From Bacillus sp. Marseille-Q3570 (GTDB taxonomy: Bacteria; Bacillota; Bacilli; Bacillales; Fictibacillaceae): DNA of 64,000 nucleotides. Made by a program: the position numbers and the translations under genes. The DNA lies in contig NZ_CAMGYZ010000020.1 of NCBI RefSeq assembly GCF_946151055.1, positions 1-64,000 of the forward strand, read 5' to 3'. Position 1 is the stretch's first letter. Every line of letters starts with the position of its first letter. Below, piece by piece: positions 53,841 through 62,752 of the stretch. Under the pieces are notes generated by a model. That model saw only the letters and a list, made by a program, of their open reading frames with translations. It was not told the DNA's origin and did not search any database.

Positions 53841-54239
53841 ACCTTCCATGATTTTTACATAGTAGTTACGTGTCCGCGGGCCATCGAATTCGCAGAAATA
53901 AATGCCTTGCCATGTACCCAGGATCAGTTCTCCATCCTCGATGATCACCATTTGCGAGCTTCCTACCGTACTCGCCTTCATATGGGATGCTGAATTTCCT
54001 TCTGCATGCTTGTATTTTGCATGTTCCCATGGATAGACTTCATCCAATCTCATCAGCATATCGTGTTTCACATCAGGATCTGCATTTTCATTGATCGTGA
54101 TACCTGCGGTCGTATGAGCACAATAAATATAAGCCACACCATTCGCAATCCTGCTTTTTTTGATCAGTTCTTTTACAGTGGATGACACATCAAGCATTTC
54201 ATCCCGGCTATGTGTTTCTATGGACTGTTTGTAGAGCAT
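53838..54239 (-). CDS. YjbQ/UPF0047 family protein
   Basis: 133 residues. Conserved [48 protein letters not shown] and [21 protein letters not shown]. Some homologues have weak thiamine-phosphate synthase activity; in vivo role unclear. The start is ATG 54239, whose GAGGAGG box encodes the last Arg-Arg codons of rsgA, so translation is coupled; the gene's stop is provided by a repeat element. Confidence 0.9.
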   Translation of the reverse strand: MLYKQSIETHSRDEMLDVSSTVKELIKKSRIANGVAYIYCAHTTAGITINENADPDVKHDMLMRLDEVYPWEHAKYKHAEGNSASHMKASTVGSSQMVIIEDGELILGTWQGIYFCEFDGPRTRNYYVKIMEG

Positions 54240-54241
54240 CG

Positions 54242-55291
54242 CTACCTCCTCATGCTTTTCGTTATCTTTTTCCATTTCGCCTTCTCTTCAAGCTTTGCTT
54301 TCTGATCATTTTTCCGTTCAAGATAAGCAAGCTCTCGTTGCAATTTTTTATAGGATGCATATCTTTCTTCCGGCAGTTCACCGGAATCGATGGCTGCTTT
54401 CACCGCGCATCCTGGCTCATTTCCATGCTGGCAATCCCTGAACTTACAAGTCTCAGCAAGTGCCTCGACATCCCGGAAGCTTTCGGATAACCCATCATTC
54501 GTATTCCACAATTGAAGCTCTCTCATACCCGGCGTATCGATCAATAATCCTCCCTGCGGCATGAGGAACAGTTCCCGGTGCGTCGTCGTATGCATCCCTT
54601 TATCGTCGCCTTCCCGGATTTCCTTCACCTTCTGGATTTCTTCTCCATACAGTCGGTTCACCAGTGTCGATTTCCCTGCACCTGATGAGCCGAGCAGCGC
54701 CACAGTTTTTCCTTCTGTCAGATAAGGCGTGATTTCATCAATCCCATCACCCGTTTCTGAACTGATGATATGGACCGGCAATCCGAAAGCGACGGTTTCT
54801 ACTTCATTTACCCGTTCCTGCACATTTTCACACAGGTCAGCCTTACTGAGCACAATCACCGGATTTGCCCCGCTTTCCCACGCCATCAACAGGTATCGCT
54901 CAATCCGCCGTACATTGAAATCCTTATTCAGCGCATTCACTAAAAACACCGTATCGATGTTCGTGGCGATGATCTGTTCTTCTGTAGTGAGCCCGGCTAT
55001 TTTCCGTGAAAATTTACTCGTCCTCGGCAGGATCGAGTGGATGGTAGCTGCCCGATCATTTTGGCGTATCTGACACATGACCCAATCTCCTACCGCTGGA
55101 TAATCTTCACGTTGGGTCGCTTCAAAATTCATCTTTCCGGAAATGGAGCCGCGGATTTCGCCGTGCTCTGTCAGCAACGTGTACATCCCCTTATGCTCCA
55201 ATGCGACTCTTCCGGGTTCGTATCCTTTTTCAGTCCATTCCGTTGCTTGTTCCATACGTTCTTCATTAAAACCTAGTTGTTGTAAATTCAA
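54242..55291 (-). CDS. RsgA-type circularly permuted GTPase (second-type copy)
   Basis: 349 residues. OB-fold N-terminus ([15 protein letters not shown]), permuted G motifs in the order G4 LSKADL, G1 [11 protein letters not shown]3 DTPGMREL, then the zinc motif C-x5-C-x(1)-H-x5-C ([14 protein letters not shown]). The form with a long N-terminal extension and basic tail differs from the short RsgA/YloQ usually beside prkC, so this is likely a paralogue; the standard copy is outside the window if present. TTG start 8 nt after AGGAGG. Confidence 0.9.
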   Translation of the reverse strand: MNLQQLGFNEERMEQATEWTEKGYEPGRVALEHKGMYTLLTEHGEIRGSISGKMNFEATQREDYPAVGDWVMCQIRQNDRAATIHSILPRTSKFSRKIAGLTTEEQIIATNIDTVFLVNALNKDFNVRRIERYLLMAWESGANPVIVLSKADLCENVQERVNEVETVAFGLPVHIISSETGDGIDEITPYLTEGKTVALLGSSGAGKSTLVNRLYGEEIQKVKEIREGDDKGMHTTTHRELFLMPQGGLLIDTPGMRELQLWNTNDGLSESFRDVEALAETCKFRDCQHGNEPGCAVKAAIDSGELPEERYASYKKLQRELAYLERKNDQKAKLEEKAKWKKITKSMRR

Positions 55292-55320
55292 TTCAATTTC
55301 CTCCTATTATTTGAACAATA

Positions 55321-55409
55321 TAAGAAAACTTGGTAAAGCCAAGCCTTATTGCTGGCTGAGCATTAATTGTCCTTATATTGAAGAAAGTATTTATACTTTC
55401 TTTAAATGA
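55321..55409 (+). repeat. ~89-bp MITE-like repeat, full copy
   Basis: TAAGAAAACTTGGTAAAGCC ... GGCTGAGCATTAATTGTCCTTATATTG then AAGAAAGTATTTATACTTTC and TTTAAATG. 30 bp upstream of the rsgA-type start. Confidence 0.92.
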
Positions 55410-55412
55410 AAT

Positions 55413-55438
55413 TTAAAAACCACCGGAAATCACCCGAT
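55413..55438 (-). terminator. terminator-like hairpin, minus strand
   Basis: Minus strand: ACCATCGG-gtgattt-CCGGTGGT followed by TTTT. Confidence 0.75.
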
Positions 55439-55463
55439 GGTCTCATTAATAAATTTGATAAAT

Positions 55464-55493
55464 AAAAAACCACAGGCCGCGCACAGCCCATGG
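55464..55493 (-). terminator. strong terminator downstream of the Tad operon and small ORF
   Basis: Minus strand: CCATGGGCTG-tgcg-CGGCCTGTGG, ten continuous pairs (with G-U), then TTTTTTA. It is the first strong stop for minus-strand transcripts coming through tadC. Confidence 0.85.
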
Positions 55494-55530
55494 ATCTGTT
55501 CATTAATAATAGAAAGAAATTTGGATAAAA

Positions 55531-55671
55531 GTTCATTAAGTTGACTAATCAGAAACAAGAAGTTCGAGGCACGACAGTTTCGAGGACCAAAGCGTATTTA
55601 ATAATACGTGAGGACCGGAGAAACCGAGTAACGAAGAAATTCGATGTTTATCATTAGGTGACTTTAATGAA
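55531..55671. mobile_element. MITE-like element, 141 bp
   Basis: Terminal inverted repeats GTTCATTAAGTTGACTAA and (reverse complement of the right end) GTTCATTAAAGTCACCTAA. Inside are GTTCGAGGCACGACAG and GTGAGGACCGGAGAAACCG, phrases I recognise from a repeat frequent in Bacillaceae intergenic regions. No ORF. Outside the ends a second, weaker inverted repeat (GCACAGCCC ... GGGGCTGTGC) continues the symmetry. Confidence 0.75.
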
Positions 55672-55738
55672 CATCCATAACCAGGGGCTGTGCATCATAT
55701 ACAATTGGTGAGTAAGTCATTTCAATGAATTTGTACAT
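55664..55738 (-). CDS. 24-codon ORF with strong expression signals, ended by a MITE
   Basis: ATG 55738 follows AAGGAGGT at 8-nt spacing and a consensus promoter 40 bp upstream. Product MYKFIEMTYSPIVYDAQPLV plus MDVH. Its last three codons and stop lie within the MITE end, so the original gene may have been longer and cut by the element, or the ORF belongs to the element. No family recognised. Confidence 0.4.
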   Translation of the reverse strand: MYKFIEMTYSPIVYDAQPLVMDVH

Positions 55739-55775
55739 AATACATAACCTCCTTCAAGTTCTTTAATCTGTTTCC

Positions 55776-55804
55776 ATTATATGCTACCCATTTAAGAATG
55801 TAAA
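55776..55804 (-). promoter_or_regulatory. consensus sigma-A promoter inside the tadC-rsgA gap
   Basis: Minus strand: TTTACA (55799-55804), 17-bp spacer, TATAAT (55776-55781). It overlaps the very end of tadC and drives the 24-codon ORF. Confidence 0.75.
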
Positions 55805-55806
55805 TA

Positions 55807-56724
55807 TTATTTACTGAATGCTTCAACAAATTGGATGATTGCCGGTCCTAATAGGACGATGAACAAACTTGGAAAAATGAACAATACAAGCGGGAAAAGC
55901 ATTTTGACCGGTGCTTTCATCGCTTCCTGCTCAGCACGCTGTTTCCGTTGATCGCGCACTTCTTCAGATTGGACACGCAGGACATTCACCATCCCGATTC
56001 CGAGCTTTTCAGCCTGTAGAATACTGCTGATCAAGATGTTGATTTCATCTACGGTTAGACGCTCCCTCACTCCACGCAACGCTTCCCGCCGTGTTTTTCC
56101 TAAGCGGATTTCTTCAAGACAGCGGTGGAATTCCGTCGATAAGACTCCTTCCTTTTTTGAAACGACCTTACTTAGAGCACCGTCAAATCCGAGTCCCGCT
56201 TCAAGGCTGACCGTCAGCAGATCCAGTACATCCGGAAGCTCTCGTAATGCGGATTGCGAACGAGCTTTCATTTTACTCTTCAAATAATATGGAGGAAGGA
56301 TGATCGCAACAAGCATCGCAAATGCCACGGATAAAATGATTCCCCCCAAATCGAAACCTGATAATGCTCCCCACCCTCCCGCTAAAAATGGGATGATCAA
56401 GATCAGACCGAGCTGGATAAGGCGATACTCAAACGTCGTCATGCCAAATGGATTTCCTGCTTGAAGCAATTTCACTTCAAGCTTGTCTTGTTTCTCCCCT
56501 TGCATCTTTTTCTTGAATCCTCTGCGGAAGTCTTTCCAAAGCGGGCTCAGCAAGCGGACATGTAATGGTTTTGCTGTGGCATCATTCTCATCTACCTCAG
56601 CTTCGACTTTTTTACCGACAAAAGCATCCAATCTCCGTTTTACAGGTTCTCTTCTTTCGCTTCGATAAACGTAAATGGAATAAAGAAATAACGTAACCGC
56701 AGCGAAGAAACTGATATACATCAT
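55807..56724 (-). CDS. tadC: TadC, Tad pilus inner-membrane platform protein
   Basis: About 305 residues, type II secretion F domain (LPDVLDLLTVSLEAGLGFDGALSKVV ... EIRLGKTRREALRGVRERL) flanked by three or four membrane helices. With TadB it forms the platform on which TadA works. Start at ATG 56724 (GAGGTG 7 nt upstream), overlapping the tadB end. Last gene of the ten-gene operon. Confidence 0.93.
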   Translation of the reverse strand: MMYISFFAAVTLFLYSIYVYRSERREPVKRRLDAFVGKKVEAEVDENDATAKPLHVRLLSPLWKDFRRGFKKKMQGEKQDKLEVKLLQAGNPFGMTTFEYRLIQLGLILIIPFLAGGWGALSGFDLGGIILSVAFAMLVAIILPPYYLKSKMKARSQSALRELPDVLDLLTVSLEAGLGFDGALSKVVSKKEGVLSTEFHRCLEEIRLGKTRREALRGVRERLTVDEINILISSILQAEKLGIGMVNVLRVQSEEVRDQRKQRAEQEAMKAPVKMLFPLVLFIFPSLFIVLLGPAIIQFVEAFSK

Positions 56725-56728
56725 CTCT

Positions 56729-57688
56729 TTACACCTCAATCGTCGTTACTTTTCTAATTAATATAAATCCGATGATTCCAGAAATAAGACCGGCCCCCAA
56801 CAGGCCCATACCAATGATATGCGTGAACAATGTAGCGATGTACTCCGGTTCGATCAGATAAAGAACCAACCCTAAAATAAGAGGAAGCAACCCGATGACG
56901 ATACCGGAAAGCTTTCCCTGTGCGGTAAGGGTGCTGATCTGTCTCTGGATTTTCGTACGATCCCGAATGGTCTGTACGATTTTATCAAGGACAGTCGCTA
57001 AATTGCCTCCAACCTGCCTTTGGATCAAGATCGCTTGGATCATCAGTTCCAAGTCTTCACTCGGCATCCGCTCATATAATTCATTCAATGAATCCTCAAG
57101 CGAACTGCCGTATTGCATTTCCTTCAACACAAAACCGATTTCACTGCTGATCGGGTCATCGGCTTCTTCGACTACCGTTTGAAGCGCTTGCGGAAAACTG
57201 AATCCTGCACGTAACGAGCCAACCACCGTCGAGATCATATCCGCTAGTCCATCATTGAACTTTTGAATCCGTTTCTTTTCCTTTTTCTTTATCCACATGA
57301 TCGGCAGCATATAGCCTCCTGCAACACCGATGATCAGCATCAGGATACTGCCCGATATAAGGAAAAGAAGTCCCGCAGCTAACGCGGTTGCAATCCAACG
57401 GAACAGGATGAACTCTTCCGGCTTCAATGGAACACCGGCTCTACGCAGCATGCTTTCAAGCTTTTTGCTTTTCTTTTTCGAGACCTTCGAGCGCAGTCGC
57501 TGTTTTGATAATTGGATTTCCACGAATAAATTGAATTTCTTACGCCCCAATTTGGATTTGTTGTAGTTTGACAAATAATAATTCATCCGTTTGGTCATAC
57601 GTTTGTCTGACAGAAATGTCATGTGGAAAATCGCATAAAAGAATAAAAAGGAAGTGAAGGATGCCAATACGATCAAATAATAATGCAT
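56729..57688 (-). CDS. tadB: TadB, Tad pilus inner-membrane platform protein
   Basis: 319 residues, paralogue of TadC: T2SS-F domain ADMISTVVGSLRAGFSFPQALQTVV ... ILIQRQVGGNLATVLDKIVQTIRDR, with N-terminal and C-terminal membrane helices. The start ATG overlaps the tadA stop (TGATG) and its GAGGAGG box lies in the end of tadA. Confidence 0.94.
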   Translation of the reverse strand: MHYYLIVLASFTSFLFFYAIFHMTFLSDKRMTKRMNYYLSNYNKSKLGRKKFNLFVEIQLSKQRLRSKVSKKKSKKLESMLRRAGVPLKPEEFILFRWIATALAAGLLFLISGSILMLIIGVAGGYMLPIMWIKKKEKKRIQKFNDGLADMISTVVGSLRAGFSFPQALQTVVEEADDPISSEIGFVLKEMQYGSSLEDSLNELYERMPSEDLELMIQAILIQRQVGGNLATVLDKIVQTIRDRTKIQRQISTLTAQGKLSGIVIGLLPLILGLVLYLIEPEYIATLFTHIIGMGLLGAGLISGIIGFILIRKVTTIEV

Positions 57689-59121
57689 CAGCCCCAGTCC
57701 TCCTCAGAAACAAACACACTTGGAGGAATGTCGAGTCCGGATCGCTCCAACAAGTCATAAAATTTCGGACGCACACCCGTCGGTACTAATCTGCCTTTGA
57801 TCTTCCCTTCTGCATCAATACCATCCTGCTGATATTCAAAAATGTCCTGCAAGACGATGACATCCCCTTCAAGACCCTGGACTTCGGTGATCTTCGTAAT
57901 TTTTCTCGTACCATCCTTCAAACGGGACTGCTGGATGATTAGGTCGATTGCGCCTGAAATCTGTTCTCGTATCGCTTTCACTGGAAGTTCCACCCCTGCA
58001 AGCAATACCATCGTCTCAAGACGTGAAATCATATCCCGCGGGCTGTTCGAGTGACCTGTGGCTAAGGATCCGTCATGACCCGTGTTCATCGCCTGGAGCA
58101 TATCGAGAGCCTCAGCTCCACGGACCTCCCCGATGACGATCCGGTCAGGACGCATACGCAATGAGTTCCGAACGAGATCCCGGATTGCGATTTGCCCTTT
58201 TCCTTCTATATTAGGAGGACGCGATTCAAGCGATATGACGTGCGGCTGTCCAAGCTGCAATTCAGCCGCATCCTCAATCGTGACGATCCGTTCATCATCA
58301 AAAATGAACGAAGAAAGGACATTCAGCGTCGTCGTCTTACCTGAGCCCGTCCCCCCAGAAACAAAAATATTGAGCCGTGCTTTTACGCACGCTTCAATGA
58401 AGGTCGCCATTTCACGAGTCAACGTACCGAAAGAAATCAGGTCATCAATCTTGAACGGGTCTGCAGCAAACTTCCGGATCGTAAGCGTTGGTCCGTTCAA
58501 TGCCAGCGGTGGAATGATTGCGTTCACACGCGATCCGTCCGGTAAACGTGCATCGACCATCGGAGAACTTTCATCAATCCGTCGTCCGAGCGGGGATACG
58601 ATCTTTTCGATGATGTTCATGACATGTTCATCATCCCGAAAACGGATACCTGTCAACATCAGTTTCCCTTTACGCTCGATGTAGACCATTCCAGGACCAT
58701 TGACCATAACCTCTGTTACTTCAGGATCCATTAGCAACGGATTGATAGGACCGAACCCAGTCAGATCATGCGTAAGTTCTTCGACGACCTTCTTCCGATC
58801 GATCGCGCCTCGGAACTGCTCATCCTCTTTTATGATCTCAACCGCCATCGCATCCAATTTTGGAATGATCGTTTCGACGTCGTCGTTATTGTTCATTTCT
58901 TCTAATATTTTTTTATGTAATCGATTTTTCAGTTCTTGATGCTTATTGAACTTCTGTTGCTCTTTTTCTTGTACTTTATCATCCTTCACTTGTTTCTTTT
59001 GCGGGCGGAAGCTGGAGACGATATCCGGTTTCGGGCTGGTAGGTTCGCTCTGAACTTCTACTTGCCCGCCATTATTGATCTTTTCCTGGTTTTTCGCTTT
59101 GACCTTTTGAAGTAGACTCAC
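57688..59121 (-). CDS. tadA: TadA/CpaF, Tad secretion ATPase
   Basis: 477 residues. CpaF-type PulE ATPase: N-terminal domain with HKKILEEM and FGPINPLLMDPEVTEVMVNGPG, Walker A GGTGSGKTTTLNVL, Asp and His boxes (TIEDAAELQL; IGEVRGAEALDMLQAMNTGHDGSLATGHSNS). Powers pilus assembly and probably retraction. GTG start, AAGGAGGGG upstream, overlapping the tadZ stop. Confidence 0.95.
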   Translation of the reverse strand: MSLLQKVKAKNQEKINNGGQVEVQSEPTSPKPDIVSSFRPQKKQVKDDKVQEKEQQKFNKHQELKNRLHKKILEEMNNNDDVETIIPKLDAMAVEIIKEDEQFRGAIDRKKVVEELTHDLTGFGPINPLLMDPEVTEVMVNGPGMVYIERKGKLMLTGIRFRDDEHVMNIIEKIVSPLGRRIDESSPMVDARLPDGSRVNAIIPPLALNGPTLTIRKFAADPFKIDDLISFGTLTREMATFIEACVKARLNIFVSGGTGSGKTTTLNVLSSFIFDDERIVTIEDAAELQLGQPHVISLESRPPNIEGKGQIAIRDLVRNSLRMRPDRIVIGEVRGAEALDMLQAMNTGHDGSLATGHSNSPRDMISRLETMVLLAGVELPVKAIREQISGAIDLIIQQSRLKDGTRKITKITEVQGLEGDVIVLQDIFEYQQDGIDAEGKIKGRLVPTGVRPKFYDLLERSGLDIPPSVFVSEEDWG

Positions 59122-59981
59122 ACTTTCCCCTCCTTGCTTCGTTTAGACCTTTGAAAGATTTTAGAAAGGAATGAAGACTCAGCAGATTCATAGACTTTGA
59201 TCTCCCGTCTTGACGTAAGCTGCTCTGCCATCTTCATGACTGCCTTCGTAAGCTCGGTTTTTCCCTGGTTCACGACAAATGGGATTCCGATATTCAACGA
59301 TTGGGAGGCGATTTGAAAATCATTCGGAATATATTGAAGCTCCGAATCTTCTAAAATATCAGGGACATCAGAGGCGTTGATGACACTTTCCATCGTTGAG
59401 CGATTGACCACCGTCGTCACTTTTTCCTTCAAATCGATCGCATCAAGCGTTTCCAGCATCAGTTTCGTATTTTTCAATGTCGACATTTCCAGATTCGTCA
59501 GCATTAAGATTTGATCTGCTTTTTCAAGCAATGGCAGCGTCTGATCCTGCAAGCCTACCCCGGTATCTACGACGACATAATCGAACTGTGAAAGCATGAG
59601 ATCGAGAATCTTGCTGATATTCTCCTTCGTCACAAGCTCTGAGTACTCTGGCCGGTCTGGTGCAGAAAGGACACGGACCCCGCTTTCATGTCTGCTGAAA
59701 TAGCTTTCGAGTGTGACTTCGTCTATGTCGTTGATATCCTCGATGACATCCTTCATCGTAAAAGCAGATTGTAAGTCCATGGCAAGCCCGACATCCCCAA
59801 ACATATAGTCGCCATCGAGCACCCCGACTTTTATGCTCTTTTTACATAATGCAACGGCCAAGTTGACCGTCATGATTGTACGGCCAACTCCACCTTTCGC
59901 ACTGCATACGGCGATCATCTCTCCGCGTTTTCTTTTTTGTGTCTCAGATCTTTCATTTTTTTCAACGGTGTTAGTTGTCAT
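59118..59981 (-). CDS. tadZ: TadZ/CpaE-like localisation ATPase
   Basis: About 287 residues of the ParA/MinD superfamily: deviant Walker A SAKGGVGRTIMTVNLA, LDGDYMFGDVGLAMDL, VDTGVGLQDQTL. The Walker A has Arg in place of the usual second Lys (KGGVGR-T), as in many TadZ proteins. Directs the Tad machine to its site. Lacks an N-terminal receiver domain. Start at ATG 59981 after GAGGGGG. Confidence 0.92.
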   Translation of the reverse strand: MTTNTVEKNERSETQKRKRGEMIAVCSAKGGVGRTIMTVNLAVALCKKSIKVGVLDGDYMFGDVGLAMDLQSAFTMKDVIEDINDIDEVTLESYFSRHESGVRVLSAPDRPEYSELVTKENISKILDLMLSQFDYVVVDTGVGLQDQTLPLLEKADQILMLTNLEMSTLKNTKLMLETLDAIDLKEKVTTVVNRSTMESVINASDVPDILEDSELQYIPNDFQIASQSLNIGIPFVVNQGKTELTKAVMKMAEQLTSRREIKVYESAESSFLSKIFQRSKRSKEGKV

Positions 59982-60660
59982 CCGAAGCAGCCCCCTCATC
60001 AGCTTTAACTCTGCTTCTTAATGCGATATGTAACGGTCCTGATTCAGTCGCGTTTGCAAGTTTCACAGCTTCATTCGGCATCACTTCAAGCGTAACAGAA
60101 GTATATTCGACGAACTCTTCACCCTCAGTCGTTTCAACCATGCGTCGTCCAACCGCTAGGACTGTTACATTCTCGACTACGATCTTTGAAACGAGTTTGT
60201 CTTTTTCTTTCACTGTGTTGATGACATCGACTTGATCTTCAGGCTCAAGTAAATTCGATACGGATTGTGGCAAATTCACCCCGACTGAGACAGCTCGGAA
60301 ACCATCACGGATCTTGCGTGAAACGAACAATTCTTCCTGTTTTGAGGTTTGAAGATGGTTCGTCAACATCGCTTCTCCCTGTGCAATATCAGCTGTTGAA
60401 AATTGTCCCACAGCTGTATCAAGGTTCGTAACTGTATTCGTGTGGATTCCTTCCTCCGGCATCAGCCTGGTTTCCAACATATCCTTGGTAATCGAGACAT
60501 TCCGCTTGATCTCTTGAGCCGCCACAACAACTTCTACTTTATTTTTATTAGCGACCGTCTGCGCATCATATTGCTTCATATAATTGAAAAAAAGCACCGT
60601 CGTGATGATTCCCATGATGACCGCTAGTGTTAATACAAGTTTTGACCTCACTATGTTCAC
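59971..60660 (-). CDS. cpaB: CpaB/RcpC-like pilus assembly protein (SAF domain)
   Basis: 229 residues. One N-terminal membrane helix (SKLVLTLAVIMGIITTVLFF), then an SAF domain (VVAAQEIKRNVSITKDMLETRLMP; GFRAVSVGVNLPQSVSNLLEPEDQVDVI). In Gram-positive Tad systems it replaces the periplasmic RcpC. GTG start directly after the tadG-like stop (TAGGTG), overlapping tadZ at its end. Confidence 0.9.
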   Translation of the reverse strand: MNIVRSKLVLTLAVIMGIITTVLFFNYMKQYDAQTVANKNKVEVVVAAQEIKRNVSITKDMLETRLMPEEGIHTNTVTNLDTAVGQFSTADIAQGEAMLTNHLQTSKQEELFVSRKIRDGFRAVSVGVNLPQSVSNLLEPEDQVDVINTVKEKDKLVSKIVVENVTVLAVGRRMVETTEGEEFVEYTSVTLEVMPNEAVKLANATESGPLHIALRSRVKADEGAASDDN

Positions 60661-61584
60661 CTACTCTGTTAGTCTGATTGCATAAGCTCCGAAATCTTCA
60701 ATCGTGTTATCTATGAAACCAGTGTCTGTTTTACTGACGAATATTCCTTTGATTTCATCACTGTGTTTATCTATCGGTTCCGTAATGTAAAAATGTGCGA
60801 ATCCAACTATTTTGATGGATTTCAATTGGTTCTGATCATCATCCTCAGGGTCATATATCGGGATCAACAAAATCCTTTCGCAATCACGCGGATTCGCCCC
60901 GTCCTTCATTTCCTCTTCTGTCACAGTACATTGGTTGACAAGATCGTTAATTATACTTCTTGTGGCAGCTATGTTTCCTGTTTGAGTCTCGATAATATCG
61001 CCAATTTTTACGGACCCTTCATAACCATTCCGAAGATTCTTTTTATAAGTGTCTGCCCCTGGACCTCCTAAGGCAAGAATACCGAAGAAACCCGTATCAT
61101 TATCATGAGGACCCACCTTCAAGGTGTATTCCTGATATGGCTGAGGATTGACAGACCTATCGATCCCAAGAGGCGCAACTCCAACGGCTTCTCCCATCGG
61201 TCCGATTTCAGCTGCAGCATGAACTTTCACTGGTACCGCCCCTTTTCCGAAGAGGGAAGAAAAGTACAATGGAACTTCCTTTACGAGATCGACACCAATT
61301 TTATCTTTCATATCGATTTTCACGTGCTCCAGAGTATTGAGCTCAGTATGCTCTGTAAGAACTTTGTTGACTACGTTGCGAACCTCAGTCTCATTTGTTG
61401 TCAATTCCTGAGCTCCTGATAAAGCAGCTGCGTTTGCAACCTTTTGAAGATGGCTTTTCGTCATGAACAACGATCCACCGTCAATGACAAGACCCATGAT
61501 CGTGATTAAGGCTAACATGGCAAGTCCAATTAGAACGATTGAACTTCCAGCTTCTTCTCTAAATACTTTCAATTTTTTCTTCAT
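60661..61584 (-). CDS. TadG-like minor pilin/pseudopilin (Flp-type N-terminus)
   Basis: About 307 residues. Type IV-like N-terminus (EEAGSSIVLIGLAMLALITIMGLVIDGG) with Tad_N/TadE-like character followed by a large extracytoplasmic domain ending FGAYAIRLTE. Resembles TadG family proteins of Bacillaceae. Start at ATG 61584, 8 nt from GTGAGGAGG. Confidence 0.82.
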   Translation of the reverse strand: MKKKLKVFREEAGSSIVLIGLAMLALITIMGLVIDGGSLFMTKSHLQKVANAAALSGAQELTTNETEVRNVVNKVLTEHTELNTLEHVKIDMKDKIGVDLVKEVPLYFSSLFGKGAVPVKVHAAAEIGPMGEAVGVAPLGIDRSVNPQPYQEYTLKVGPHDNDTGFFGILALGGPGADTYKKNLRNGYEGSVKIGDIIETQTGNIAATRSIINDLVNQCTVTEEEMKDGANPRDCERILLIPIYDPEDDDQNQLKSIKIVGFAHFYITEPIDKHSDEIKGIFVSKTDTGFIDNTIEDFGAYAIRLTE

Positions 61585-61598
61585 AAAAACTTGCCTCC

Positions 61599-61982
61599 TC
61601 ACTCCACTCTGATGGTCGAATCCGTTTTTATTAAGACTGGTGAAGGTAGTATTTTTGACATTAAGGGTGTAAGATAGTCTACCGGATACTGGAGAGTCAC
61701 AGTCATGTAATCCCCTGACTCCCTTGTTGAATCATTAGGTGAAATGTTGACCTGCAGATCTGAAGAGTCACCAACATGAATGTAGTCTTTTGCGAAATTA
61801 GTGATGGCAGCATCATCTAGTCCTAGCCCGCCCAGACGGACGGACTCCTGTGTCGCTAATTGTAGATGCATATATGTATACATGATCCTGCCGAAATCAA
61901 AGATCCCCATCAAAATAAGTAACAGCAATGGTAAAACGAGTGCCATTTCCACCATGGATTGTCCTTTTTCATTTTTGATCAT
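61599..61982 (-). CDS. tadE: TadE-like pseudopilin
   Basis: About 127 residues. TadE motif EKGQSMVEMALVLPLLLLILMGIFDFGR (pseudopilin with processing site around Gly-Gln and Glu). It overlaps the prepilin peptidase gene by 4 bases. Start at ATG 61982 (AAGG 10 nt upstream); the GTG at 61991 is too near the box. Confidence 0.9.
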   Translation of the reverse strand: MIKNEKGQSMVEMALVLPLLLLILMGIFDFGRIMYTYMHLQLATQESVRLGGLGLDDAAITNFAKDYIHVGDSSDLQVNISPNDSTRESGDYMTVTLQYPVDYLTPLMSKILPSPVLIKTDSTIRVE

Positions 61983-62494
61983 GAAATCCACGCCTTCCCG
62001 ACAAAACTAAGAATCGCTCCTCCAGCAATCGCTACCCCATATGGATAGGTTGTTTTCATTGAATCTTTTGTTAAAGCTAAAGGAACCTTTAGACCGTTCT
62101 TTTTGGCATATAGCCAGTGGAAGTAATATTTCAATCGCTTGAGCGCTCCTCCGTTGAAAATAATGACGCCAAGTGCCAGAAAGCCGCCAAGCAACGCCAT
62201 ATAGATGGAAGTATTTAAAACGAATGCTGGGCCTTTCAACGCTCCGATCAGCGAAAGAAGCTTCATATCCCCAGCTCCCATCCCTCCCATGAAGTAAGGA
62301 ATTAACAGGATACAAAATCCTAATAGGAAACCTAATATGGATGTACCTAAGCCCGACATACCATTTAACATAAGATGCAAGATGAAAGAAATTATGAGTG
62401 CAGGAAAAATCACCTTATTGTAAATGAGCCGTTTACGGATATCGGTTATGACGCAAATGATCAGGACGGTGAGTAAAACAATATCGAAAATCAT
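61979..62494 (-). CDS. tadV: TadV-like prepilin peptidase (type IV aspartic protease)
   Basis: 171 residues, six membrane helices, both catalytic aspartates: VITDIRKRLI and the GxGD motif GMGAGDMKLLSL. It cleaves the leader of Flp and the TadE/G pseudopilins; the N-terminal methylase part of standard PilD is absent. Follows the flp terminator. Confidence 0.92.
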   Translation of the reverse strand: MIFDIVLLTVLIICVITDIRKRLIYNKVIFPALIISFILHLMLNGMSGLGTSILGFLLGFCILLIPYFMGGMGAGDMKLLSLIGALKGPAFVLNTSIYMALLGGFLALGVIIFNGGALKRLKYYFHWLYAKKNGLKVPLALTKDSMKTTYPYGVAIAGGAILSFVGKAWIS

Positions 62495-62513
62495 TCGATC
62501 ACCTCATTTCTTT

Positions 62514-62546
62514 TAAAAAAGGTTGGCTCCTCGATCCGAGCCAACC
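62514..62546 (-). terminator. terminator between flp and tadV
   Basis: Minus strand: GGTTGGCTCGG-atcga-GGAGCCAACC (strong stem) followed by TTTTTTAAAA. It is located 15 bp after the flp stop and ~20 bp before tadV. Confidence 0.9.
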
Positions 62547-62560
62547 CTGTAGTGATTAAT

Positions 62561-62752
62561 TTATTCTGTTGTACTCGCTTCAGTAGGACGAGAGTCAATC
62601 GCATCAACTGCTTCTTTGAATAACTCCTCAATTTCCCCTCTAAAAGTAATTAGAATTCCTACAACCGCTACTGCAATAACACCCAATACCAATCCATACT
62701 CAGTCATACCTTGTCCTTGTTCTTCTGTGATCAATGCTTTTAATTTTTCCAT
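62561..62752 (-). CDS. flp: Flp-type major pilin
   Basis: 63 residues. Leader MEKLKALITEEQG then QGMTEYGLVLGVIAVAVVG: the Flp motif with Glu at +5 and Tyr at +6 if cleaved after Gly13. Acidic/Thr-rich tail SRPTEASTTE. It is the pilus subunit. Its ATG overlaps the stop of the DUF192 gene (TAATG), so translational coupling is likely. Confidence 0.96.
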   Translation of the reverse strand: MEKLKALITEEQGQGMTEYGLVLGVIAVAVVGILITFRGEIEELFKEAVDAIDSRPTEASTTE

